Shown piece by piece: positions 1 to 6,757 of a DNA stretch of 11,375 nt (positions are counted from its first letter, which is position 1; each line of letters opens with the position of its first letter). A program made the position numbers and the translations under genes. This stretch comes from JBOGXF01 sp050694275 (GTDB lineage Bacteria > Actinomycetota > CADDZG01 > WHSQ01), in NCBI GenBank assembly GCA_050694275.1, contig JBOGXF010000105.1, positions 1 to 11,375 on the forward strand, in the 5' to 3' direction. The notes below the pieces were generated by a model that saw only the letters and a program-made list of their open reading frames with translations, had not been told where the DNA came from and did not search any database.

Positions 1-284
1 AACTGGTCGCGTCGGTGAAAGGGTTCTCACACCTCCTCCCGACCATTGAGGCGATCGACTTGCGATGGGACGACGCCATTCGCGGGGGCGAGGGCATCCC
101 AGTGGTCGCCCGCATCATCGCCGCGTCCCGAGTGTTTGTAGAGCTCGCCTGCGGCGGAGCGTACGCGCTCGACCCGGGTGCGACGCTGGACACTCTCCGT
201 GCGTGGGCCGGGACGCGCCTCTGCCCCCGGGCCGCGCGCGCGCTGATCGCCGAGGCCCGCCTCGGACTCCAGGTCGCCGCATAG
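1..284 (+). CDS. C-terminal fragment of a degenerate HD-GYP-type protein
   Basis: The frame is open from base 3 and stops at TAG 282-284, so the gene begins upstream of the window; the GTG at 15 is probably internal. The visible residues follow the end of the HD-GYP cyclic-di-GMP phosphodiesterase fold: HLLPTIEA, then RWDDAIRGGEGIPVVARIIA, then a helix ending in AGTRLCPRAARALI. These match the family pattern ErwDGxGYPxgLxGeeIPlxARIiavaD...AGtqfdPxvVxaf. Key residues are lost: the HHE box reads AID, the GYP signature is replaced by DDAIRG, and the Asp of the usual AVAD reads Ser (IIAAS). This end of the protein therefore looks catalytically dead. It may keep a binding or regulatory role. The HD half lies outside the window, so any residual activity cannot be judged. 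The family assignment is inference from pattern only. Confidence 0.65.
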   Translation, partial: LVASVKGFSHLLPTIEAIDLRWDDAIRGGEGIPVVARIIAASRVFVELACGGAYALDPGATLDTLRAWAGTRLCPRAARALIAEARLGLQVAA

Positions 285-299
285 CCTAGGTGACCTAGG
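285..299. promoter_or_regulatory. Perfect 7+1+7 palindrome after the HD-GYP stop
   Basis: CCTAGGT (285-291), G, ACCTAGG (293-299) is a perfect inverted repeat with a one-base centre, starting directly after the TAG of the upstream gene and about 87 bp before pncA. No T-run follows, so it does not look like an intrinsic terminator. The one-base centre suits a dimeric DNA-binding protein better than an RNA hairpin. Its regulator is unknown; pncAB or the upstream gene could be the target. Confidence 0.45.
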
Positions 300-336
300 T
301 TGGCGCGCCCGCCACTCGGTCGGCCGTCGCCGCCTC

Positions 337-377
337 GCGTGAAAGACTAAAAACCAACGTTTCAGTCACGCAAGGGG
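337..377 (+). promoter_or_regulatory. pncA leader: imperfect dyad and Shine-Dalgarno
   Basis: This is the only A/T-rich patch upstream of pncA (GACTAAAAACC at 345-355). GCGTGA (337-342) pairs with TCACGC (366-371), and a competing pairing joins TGAAA (340-344) with TTTCA (360-364). The right arm directly abuts the Shine-Dalgarno AAGGGG (372-377), which lies 9 nt before the ATG at 387. The promoter is probably here or just upstream, but I see no convincing -35/-10 pair. A role for the dyad in controlling translation is only a possibility. Confidence 0.3.
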
Positions 378-386
378 TGATCGCAG

Positions 387-971
387 ATGGTGGACTACGA
401 CGACAGGACGGCGCTCATCGTGGTCGACGTGCAGAACGACTTCGCCGATCCCAACGGGAGTCTGTATGTGCCCGGCGGGGAAGAGGTCGTCCCGACCATC
501 AACGACGAGATCGATCGGGCGCAAGGCGGCGGGGCGCTCGTGATCTACACCCAGGACTGGCACCCGGAATCGACCCCTCACTTCGAGAAGGACGGTGGGA
601 TCTGGCCGGTCCACTGCGTGATCGACTCGTGGGGCGCGGAGCTCCATCCCCAGCTCAAGATCCAGGGCGACGTGATCCGCAAGGGGACCGGCGGCGAAGA
701 TGGGTATTCGGGTTTTACCGTACGCGATCCGGAAAGCGGCGAGGAGGACAAGACCGCCCTCGAAAGCGTCCTCAGGAATCGGGGCATCGAGCGCGCCGTC
801 GTGGTCGGCCTCGCGACCGATTACTGCGTCAGGGCGACCGCGCTCGACGCCACGGACAAAGGACTCGAAACGACCGTTTTGAGCGACGCTATCCGTGCCG
901 TGAATCGAGAGCCGGGCGATGGGGACAAGGCCATCCAGCAGATGCGCGCGGCGGGGGCCCGGATCGAGTAA
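387..971 (+). CDS. pncA: Nicotinamidase (nicotinamide deamidase)
   Basis: A cytosolic amidohydrolase of the isochorismatase/cysteine hydrolase family that converts nicotinamide to nicotinate and ammonia, the first step of the Preiss-Handler salvage route to NAD. The 194 residues are normal for the family. The catalytic triad is visible: Asp14 in VVDVQNDF, Lys99 in VIRKG, and Cys147 in GLATDYCV. The metal site is Asp57, His59 and His65 (TQDWHP followed by a second His), and the substrate-loop YSGF is at 107-110. The ATG is chosen because AAGGGG lies 9 nt upstream and the protein starts just before the first strand, as in homologues. The gene opens an operon: pncB, which uses its product, begins 12 bp downstream. 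Nothing appears broken. Confidence 0.96.
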   Translation: MVDYDDRTALIVVDVQNDFADPNGSLYVPGGEEVVPTINDEIDRAQGGGALVIYTQDWHPESTPHFEKDGGIWPVHCVIDSWGAELHPQLKIQGDVIRKGTGGEDGYSGFTVRDPESGEEDKTALESVLRNRGIERAVVVGLATDYCVRATALDATDKGLETTVLSDAIRAVNREPGDGDKAIQQMRAAGARIE

Positions 972-983
972 GAAAAGCTCCTT

Positions 984-2330
984 ATGGACTGGGTGACCGA
1001 CTCGAACGCGGCTTTGCTGACCGATCTCTACGAGCTGACCATGTCGGCCAGCTATCACCGCCGGCGGATGAATCGCGAGGCGACTTTCGACCTGTTCGTA
1101 CGCGAGCTTCCATCGCGCCGAAACTTTCTCGTGATGTGCGGGCTCGAACAGGCCCTCGACTATCTCGAGCGTCTGCGGTTCGAGGACGACGCGATTGCCT
1201 ACCTGCGGTCTCTCGAGATGTTCGACGAGGAGTTTTTGGAGTATCTATCCGACTTTAGATTCACGGGCGAGGTTTACGCCATGCCCGAAGGCGAAATTGC
1301 ATTCGCGGGCGAGCCGCTGGTGTCGGTCACCGGCCCCCTCATCGAGGCGCAGATCGTCGAAACCTTCTTGCTGAACTGCATCACCTTTCAGACGACGATC
1401 GCCTCCAAGGCCGCACGGATCGCTGTCTCGTGCGGTGACAAGAGCTTCGTCGACTACTCGCCCCGACGCGACCACGGTGCCGACGCGGCCCTCAAGGCGG
1501 CTCGCGCCGCCTACATCGCCGGTGCCGCCGGAACCTCGAACGTTCTCGCCGGAAAGGTCTACGGGATCCCGGTCAGTGGGACCATGGCCCATTCGTACGT
1601 CATGGCGTTCGAGAACGAAGCCGAGGCGTTTCGCGCCTACGCCCGCGACTTCCCCGAACGCGCCGTGTTCCTCATCGACACCTTCGATGTCGAGGAAGGC
1701 GCCCGGCGCGCGGCGCGCGTGGCCCAGGAGTTGGCCGGCGAAGGAATCAATATCAGCGGTGTACGCATCGACTCCGGCGATCTCGGTGAGCTCACCCGCA
1801 GCGTGCGCAAGATACTGGACGACTCCGGGCTGGAGGACACGACCATCATCCTGTCGGGAGATCTGGATGAATACCGGATCAAGGCTCTTCTCGACGATGG
1901 CGTCCCGGCCGATGCGTTCGGCGTAGGGACGCAACTGGGGACCAGTGCGGACGCGCCGGCCCTCGGTGGCGTGTACAAGCTCGTGGCGGAGAGCGGGAGG
2001 CCGAAGATGAAGCTCTCGACCGGAAAGATCACGCTTCCCGGCCACAAGCAGGTCCATCGCACGATCCGAGACGGATGCTACGAGCGCGACGTCATATCGC
2101 TTCGGGATGAAAGGATCGAGGGGGTCGAACTGCTCCAGAAGGTCATGGAGCGCGGGCGGCGCACTCGCGAACCAGAGCCTCTCGACCAGATCCGTGATCG
2201 CTGTGGGCGGACGCTCGCGAGCCTCCCCAAGAATCTCCGATCTCTCGATGATGCCGTTGAGCCGTACCCGGTCGATCTGTCCGATGAGTTGCGGGTCCTG
2301 GCGGAAGCGATGCGAGAGCAGCGCCGGTGA
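984..2330 (+). CDS. pncB: Nicotinate phosphoribosyltransferase
   Basis: Makes nicotinate mononucleotide from nicotinate and PRPP, with ATP hydrolysis driving the reaction; it acts directly after PncA. The 448-residue protein carries the family signatures: LLTDLYELTM at 11-20, SGTMAHSYVMAF around His203 (the position of the His phosphorylated in the family), GVRIDSGDL with Asp263 (phosphoribosyl-binding strand), and FGVGTQLGTS followed by GGVYKLV. The length fits the class of bacterial and human NAPRT enzymes. The ATG at 984 has only a weak purine stretch before it (AAGAAAAG), suggesting re-initiation from pncA, whose stop is 12 bp away. The stop TGA overlaps the GTG of the next gene as GTGA, indicating translational coupling. 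Actinobacteria may carry two such enzymes; from the neighbourhood this resembles mycobacterial pncB2, which is inference. Confidence 0.95.
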   Translation: MDWVTDSNAALLTDLYELTMSASYHRRRMNREATFDLFVRELPSRRNFLVMCGLEQALDYLERLRFEDDAIAYLRSLEMFDEEFLEYLSDFRFTGEVYAMPEGEIAFAGEPLVSVTGPLIEAQIVETFLLNCITFQTTIASKAARIAVSCGDKSFVDYSPRRDHGADAALKAARAAYIAGAAGTSNVLAGKVYGIPVSGTMAHSYVMAFENEAEAFRAYARDFPERAVFLIDTFDVEEGARRAARVAQELAGEGINISGVRIDSGDLGELTRSVRKILDDSGLEDTTIILSGDLDEYRIKALLDDGVPADAFGVGTQLGTSADAPALGGVYKLVAESGRPKMKLSTGKITLPGHKQVHRTIRDGCYERDVISLRDERIEGVELLQKVMERGRRTREPEPLDQIRDRCGRTLASLPKNLRSLDDAVEPYPVDLSDELRVLAEAMREQRR

Positions 2331-4453
2331 CCGAGTCGAGCTTCGTGGTGCTGCGCGTCCGCGGGATCCCGATCGGGGCGCACTGGTCGTGGCTCTTCGT
2401 GTTCGCCCTCGTCGTGTGGTCCCTGACGTCGTTTCTGTTCCCCACCACATATCCAGGACTCGAGGGCTCGACGTACCTGATCATGGGGCTTGTCGCCGGA
2501 ATCCTCTTCTTCGTCTCGATACTCCTGCACGAGCTGGGCCACGCGTTTCGCGCCCTGGTTGAGGGCATGGAGATCGACGGCATCACCTTGTGGCTGTTCG
2601 GGGGCGTGGCCCGCTTCAAGGGGATGTTCAAGTCGCCGAGCGCGGAGTTGCGCATCGCCATCGCCGGACCGGTCGTGTCCTTTGTGATCGCCGCGGTATT
2701 CGGGGTTCTCGCCCTGATGGGTTCTGCGGGTGACGCTCCGGATCCGATCCAGGGCGTCGTGGACTACCTGTGGCGGATAAACGCCCTGGTGCTCGGCTTC
2801 AACCTGGTTCCCGCCCTGCCCCTCGATGGGGGCCGGGTGTTGCGGTCGTATTTGTGGCACCGGCAGCGGAGCTTCGCCGCGGCGACGCGCTCGGCGGCGT
2901 CGGCGGGACGAATCTTCGGCGGCATGCTGATCGCCTTGGGCCTGCTCGACTTCCTGACCGGCGGCGGCGGCGCCGGAGGTCTGTGGTTCGTTTTCCTCGG
3001 CTGGTTTCTCATCCAGGCGGCGCAGAGCGAGGCCTCGATGGTGCTGGTCTACCAGGTGCTCGGGCCGCGCCGGGTGCGCGATCTCATGACCCCCGACCCC
3101 GCCTCGGTGACCGCCGACCTCAGCATCACCCAGTTCTTCGACGAGGTCGTCGAGGCGCACGGGCACTCCAGCTATCCGGTGATCGAAGACGGCGAGGTGG
3201 TGGGGCTTATTTCGCTGCGGCGCGCGGGGACGATTCCGCGCGATGAACGCTCGGTGAAGCGGGTCCGGGACGCGATGTACCGGCGCGACGAGGTGACGGT
3301 GCTGTCGCCGGAAGTCGGGATGGTCGAGGTCATGGACCGGCTCGATGCAGAGCCGAAGCGCATTCCCGTGGTGGAAGAGGGTCGCCTTGTCGGGATCCTG
3401 TCGATTTCCGACGTGGTACGCGCACTCGAGATCGAACAGGCGCGGGGCCCCGGCGATGAACCGGTCTCTCGACGCTCCGGGTTCCTCGTCTGGGCCATCG
3501 TCGCGGCGGTGATCTTGGTCGTCGCCGGTTTTCTTTACCGTCCTCCCTTCGTCGTTCTGACTTCGGGCATCACGCTCGACGTGTCGCAGGACATCACGAT
3601 CACGGGAACGACCGTCGATCGCAACGAGGGGAAGTACCTGCTCACATCCGTGCGACTCGAGCGACCCAACGCCCTCGGTCTTTTGTTCACCGCGGTCACG
3701 TCGAACGATGAGATCGTGTCCGCGTCGGAGCTGGTGCCGGAAGGCGCCGACCGCGAGGAGTTCGCTCGCCAGCAGCGGGCAATCTTCCAGCAGAGCCAGG
3801 TGCTAGCCGCGGCCGCCGCGGCGCGAGCCACAGGGATGGATGTTGCCATCGAGGGGGCCGGCGCGGTCGTCGAGGACGTCATTCCCGCCGCCCCAGCGGC
3901 CGGCAACCTGCGGCCCGGCGACATCATCGTCGAGGTTAACGACAGGGCGATAGACCTCGCCACCGATCTCCAGAGCATCCTTCGCTCTCGCCCGGCCGGC
4001 ACCCGCTTTGCCGTCACCCTCGAACGAGGCGGCGAACGCATGACCATCGAGATCAGAACCGCCCGGCTGTCCGCCGCGTCCGAGAGCATCGTCGGACTCG
4101 GCGTTATCGTCTCGACTCGCGACTTCGAAGTGGACCTCCCCTTCGACATCGAATTCAAAGACCGCGCGATCGGGGGCCCGTCGGCGGGACTCGCCTATGC
4201 GCTGGCCATTGCGGACATGCTCGAGCCCGCAGACCTCGCGCAGGGGAGAACGATCGCCGCGACGGGCACCATCGACCTAGAAGGCGCGGTCGGCGCGATC
4301 GGAGGTGTCGAGGCCAAGGCCGACGCGGTCATCGACGCCGGCGGCGATCTCTTCTTCGTCCCGGAAGGTCAGGTGGACCTCGTGAATGTCGAGGATCTCG
4401 AAGTCCGTGGGGTGTCCGACCTCGAGGACGCCCTCCGGGCGCTTCGCTCCTAG
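2327..4453 (+). CDS. Fused Rip3-like M50 site-2 protease (CBS pair) and YlbL-like PDZ-Lon serine protease
   Basis: A single 708-codon frame starts at a GTG overlapping the pncB stop. Residues 1-235 are a site-2 intramembrane metalloprotease: GIPIGAHWSW at 13-22, zinc motif HELGH (His68, Glu69, His72) within a membrane helix, a GGVA sheet (92-95), AIAGP (111-115), and NLVPALPLDGGR with the third ligand Asp167. Two CBS domains follow (about 249-303 and 314-369). A new membrane helix (about 385-404) opens a complete YlbL-type unit: IFQQSQ helix region (487-492), PDZ (about 508-575), and a Lon-type S16 domain with Ser619 in GGPSAG and Lys664 in GGVEAK, the Ser-Lys dyad. By family knowledge CBS should be cytosolic and PDZ-Lon extracytoplasmic; one anchor helix between them satisfies both. 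No stop or frame change lies between the halves. A separate product from an internal start (for example GTG 3508) is possible but has no obvious ribosome site. Likely role: regulated proteolysis of membrane-bound regulators; substrate unknown. Confidence 0.9.
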   Translation: MTESSFVVLRVRGIPIGAHWSWLFVFALVVWSLTSFLFPTTYPGLEGSTYLIMGLVAGILFFVSILLHELGHAFRALVEGMEIDGITLWLFGGVARFKGMFKSPSAELRIAIAGPVVSFVIAAVFGVLALMGSAGDAPDPIQGVVDYLWRINALVLGFNLVPALPLDGGRVLRSYLWHRQRSFAAATRSAASAGRIFGGMLIALGLLDFLTGGGGAGGLWFVFLGWFLIQAAQSEASMVLVYQVLGPRRVRDLMTPDPASVTADLSITQFFDEVVEAHGHSSYPVIEDGEVVGLISLRRAGTIPRDERSVKRVRDAMYRRDEVTVLSPEVGMVEVMDRLDAEPKRIPVVEEGRLVGILSISDVVRALEIEQARGPGDEPVSRRSGFLVWAIVAAVILVVAGFLYRPPFVVLTSGITLDVSQDITITGTTVDRNEGKYLLTSVRLERPNALGLLFTAVTSNDEIVSASELVPEGADREEFARQQRAIFQQSQVLAAAAAARATGMDVAIEGAGAVVEDVIPAAPAAGNLRPGDIIVEVNDRAIDLATDLQSILRSRPAGTRFAVTLERGGERMTIEIRTARLSAASESIVGLGVIVSTRDFEVDLPFDIEFKDRAIGGPSAGLAYALAIADMLEPADLAQGRTIAATGTIDLEGAVGAIGGVEAKADAVIDAGGDLFFVPEGQVDLVNVEDLEVRGVSDLEDALRALRS

Positions 4454-4462
4454 GGAGATTCG

Positions 4463-5437
4463 GTGAAGCTCGCCCTCGCCGGTGACACGATGTTGGGGCG
4501 CGGCGTCGCCGAAAGCCTGACCGCCCCGGATCGACCGAGCTTGTTCGCGCCCGCCGTGATCGAGATCGCGCGTGAGGCCGACCTCTTCGTGCTCAATCTC
4601 GAGTGCTGTATCTCGGATCGCGGAGAGCCGTGGCCGGATCCGCGCAAACCGTTCTTCTTTCGCGCCCCTCCGGTTGCCGTCGAAGTCCTCAAAGAGCTCG
4701 GCGTCGACTGCGTCACGCTCGCGAACAATCACGCCCTCGATTTCGGCTTCGACGCGCTGAGCGACACTTTCGAGCACCTGTTGGCGGCCGGGATTCAATG
4801 GGTCGGCGCGGGCCCGGATATCGAGCGTGCCCGGGCACCGGTTGTCCTCGAGGCGCAGGGAACGCGCGTGGCCGTCATCGGGGCGAGCGATCATCCGTCC
4901 GACTTCGCCGCGGCTGCGGACCGACCCGGCGTCGCCCTCGCCGAGCTCGGCTCCCAGGTCTCGCCTTGGTTGCTCGAGCACATACGGACACACGAGCGAG
5001 ACGTCGTCCTTGTGACCCCGCACTGGGGACCCAATATGACCCCGGAGCCGGTCGGGCCGGTACGGGCCGCGGCGGAAGCGCTGCTGAGGGCGGGCGCGGG
5101 CCTCATCGCGGGTCACTCGGCCCACGTGTTTCACGGTGTGTCGCCACCCGTTCTGTTCGACCTCGGCGACTTCGTCGACGATTACGCGATCGACCCGGTG
5201 TTGCGAAACGATCTCGGGCTTCTGTTCATCGTCACAATCGAAGGGGATCGCCCCACCCGCGTCGAGGCGATTCCCCTCGCGCTCGACTATTGCTACACGA
5301 GGTTGGCGACAGATCAGGAGGCCGAGTGGATCAGAGACCGCTTCGTTTCGGCCTGCAAGACGCTCGACACCGAGGCGACAATCGAAGGCGATCGCCTCGT
5401 AGTCGAACTCGACCGAGGCGGGAGGGGCACGGCCTAA
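4463..5437 (+). CDS. CapA-family calcineurin-like metallophosphatase protein
   Basis: The 324-residue protein belongs to the CapA/PgsA (poly-gamma-glutamate capsule biosynthesis protein) family, built on a two-metal phosphatase fold. Visible motifs: GDTMLGR with Asp8, NLECC with Asn45 and Glu47, LANNHALDFG with Asn89 and His90, TPHWGPN with His187, and AGHSAHVFHG with His218 and His221. Unlike classical membrane-anchored CapA there is no signal peptide or membrane helix: the fold starts at residue 2. The GTG start has TAGGGAGA 5 nt upstream and lies 9 bp after the protease stop, so it belongs to the pnc operon. A capsule role is not implied, since no capB or capC is present. It may be a phosphoesterase on an unknown substrate. 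A CapA homologue next to pncB2 in M. tuberculosis (Rv0574c/Rv0573c, from memory) suggests a conserved link to NAD salvage or dormancy. Confidence 0.88.
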   Translation: MKLALAGDTMLGRGVAESLTAPDRPSLFAPAVIEIAREADLFVLNLECCISDRGEPWPDPRKPFFFRAPPVAVEVLKELGVDCVTLANNHALDFGFDALSDTFEHLLAAGIQWVGAGPDIERARAPVVLEAQGTRVAVIGASDHPSDFAAAADRPGVALAELGSQVSPWLLEHIRTHERDVVLVTPHWGPNMTPEPVGPVRAAAEALLRAGAGLIAGHSAHVFHGVSPPVLFDLGDFVDDYAIDPVLRNDLGLLFIVTIEGDRPTRVEAIPLALDYCYTRLATDQEAEWIRDRFVSACKTLDTEATIEGDRLVVELDRGGRGTA

Positions 5438-6084
5438 CCTGTGAGGCGCTCCGCGAACCAGTCGCGCGCCAGTCGGGCGACCACCTCGAGTGTGCCCGGC
5501 TCCTCGAAAAGATGCGTGGCCCCCTCGACGATCTCGAGGCTCTTCTCGCACCTGAGCCGATCGAGAGCCTCACGGTTCATCTGGATGACCGCGGTGTCTT
5601 CGCCGCCCACGATCAAGAGGGTGGGCGCGGCGACCGCTTGTAGCGCGTCGCCCGCGAGGTCGGGCCGACCGCCGCGCGACACCACCGCGCCGACGGCATC
5701 GGGGATTTCTGCCGCCGCGACGAGCGCGGCCGCGGCCCCCGTGCTCGCGCCGAAGTAGCCAATCGCCAAGGCCCGAGTCTCGTCGTTCTCTCTCAACCAG
5801 CGGGTCGCTCCCGCCAGTCGCTCGGCGAGGAGTTCGATATCGAAGCGAAGCTCGCCCGTCTGCTGATCGATACGGTCCTCTTCCTCGGTAAGAAGGTCGA
5901 ACAGAAGAGTCGCGAGTCCGGCCCCGTTCAGATCATCGGCCACGGCCCGGTTGCGAGGGCTGTGCCGGCTGCTGCCGCTGCCGTGGGCGAACGCGATGAT
6001 CGCGCGCGCATCGTCGGGTATCGCGAGGTCACCCTCGAGCTTCGCATCGCCGACCGGAATGATGAGGTCGTGATCCGAGGTCAT
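5434..6084 (-). CDS. Dienelactone-hydrolase-like alpha/beta hydrolase
   Basis: A 216-residue cytosolic alpha/beta hydrolase without signal peptide. The oxyanion-loop motif HGSGSS is at 34-39, the nucleophile elbow GASTG places Ser114, the acid is probably Asp163 in GGEDT, and the base is His191 in ATHLFEEPG. This arrangement is typical of the dienelactone hydrolase group that sits beside, or is fused to, a phosphoribosyltransferase in many bacteria. The substrate is unknown. Its ATG overlaps the stop of the upstream phosphoribosyltransferase gene as ATGA (6081-6084), so the two are translationally coupled. Its stop overlaps the end of the convergent capA-like gene by 4 bp (5434-5437), leaving no room for a terminator between the operons. 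Confidence 0.9.
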   Translation of the reverse strand: MTSDHDLIIPVGDAKLEGDLAIPDDARAIIAFAHGSGSSRHSPRNRAVADDLNGAGLATLLFDLLTEEEDRIDQQTGELRFDIELLAERLAGATRWLRENDETRALAIGYFGASTGAAAALVAAAEIPDAVGAVVSRGGRPDLAGDALQAVAAPTLLIVGGEDTAVIQMNREALDRLRCEKSLEIVEGATHLFEEPGTLEVVARLARDWFAERLTG

Positions 6085-6749
6085 GACCGGCGCATCGATG
6101 CGATCTCGCGCTCGGCCTCGGCGAGGAGTTCTCGCACCTCGTCGTCACTGGTCTGGTCGAAGCTCTCGTACCACATGCTGATCGCGCTCATCGGCTCCGG
6201 GGTGAGCGTGCAGACGATCTCGTCGGCCTCTCTACCGAGTTCCTTGCAGACGGTCGGCGCGCCGACGGGAACCGCGATGACGATGCGCGCGGGCTCATGG
6301 CCTCTCAGCGCGGCGACCGCCGCGCGCATGGTCGATCCGGTCGCCAGGCCGTCGTCGACGAGGATGGCGGTCTTGTTCTTGAGATCGGGAGTTCCCCGCT
6401 CTCCTCGATAGGAGCGCTCGCGCCTCGACAGCTCGGCCAGCTCCTGGTTGGCAACCCGCGCGATGGCCTGGTCGGTGATGCCGAGCTCGCGCACGACCTC
6501 GTCATTGATCACTCGGACGCCGCCGGATGCGATCGCTCCCATCGCGAGTTCCTCATGACCCGGGACACCCAGCTTTCGGACGACGAAAGTGTCGAGCGGC
6601 GCGCTGAGTGCGCGCGCGACTTCGAGACCGACCGGGACCCCGCCGCGTGGGAGCGCGAGCACCACGACGTCGTCCCGGCCCCCGTAATCGCCGAGGCTTT
6701 CGCCGAGTATTCGTCCCGCTTCGCTACGGTCTCTGAAGCGCCGTTCCAT
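6081..6749 (-). CDS. Type I phosphoribosyltransferase-like protein
   Basis: A 222-residue PRTase-fold protein. The PRPP-binding signature VDDGLATGST spans residues 131-140, and the N-terminal LPRGGVPVG loop (33-41) is the pyrophosphate-contacting loop typical of this uncharacterised group. Length and motifs fit the stand-alone version of the PRTase half of PRTase-hydrolase fusions. It may transfer or remove a phosphoribosyl group on a purine-like or nicotinamide-like substrate, but the base specificity cannot be read from sequence. Start ATG at 6749-6747, with a modest purine-rich site (GGTAGG) upstream, 8 bp after the small acidic gene. The hydrolase gene follows with an ATGA overlap, so enzyme and hydrolase are probably made in fixed ratio. 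Confidence 0.9.
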   Translation of the reverse strand: MERRFRDRSEAGRILGESLGDYGGRDDVVVLALPRGGVPVGLEVARALSAPLDTFVVRKLGVPGHEELAMGAIASGGVRVINDEVVRELGITDQAIARVANQELAELSRRERSYRGERGTPDLKNKTAILVDDGLATGSTMRAAVAALRGHEPARIVIAVPVGAPTVCKELGREADEIVCTLTPEPMSAISMWYESFDQTSDDEVRELLAEAEREIASMRRS

Positions 6750-6757
6750 ACCTATGC

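Noticed and set aside
340..359. DosR-box-like sequence (GACTAAAAACC) upstream of pncA
   Set aside because: Tempting given the DosR-regulon parallel, but only about half of the 20 consensus positions match and the right GTCCC half is missing.
1245..2450. Long minus-strand frame (401 codons) opposite pncB
   Set aside because: Fully antisense to a gene with clear family motifs; Arg/Gly/Val-rich product with no recognisable domain. Long open antisense frames are usual in high-G+C DNA.
2951..2984. GGC-rich run inside the protease gene (residues 211-218, TGGGGAGG)
   Set aside because: Simple Gly-rich loop between two membrane helices; no tandem repeat of note and no frame disturbance.
3508..3510. 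Internal GTG as a possible separate start of the YlbL-like half
   Set aside because: It falls within the membrane helix, has no Shine-Dalgarno at proper distance, and the upstream frame is fully open and coding, so a single fused product is the better reading.
4277..5551. Long minus-strand frame (424 codons) opposite the capA-like gene
   Set aside because: Covers the coding strand of a gene with intact metallophosphatase motifs; product is Arg-rich and low in hydrophobic core residues, a frame shadow.
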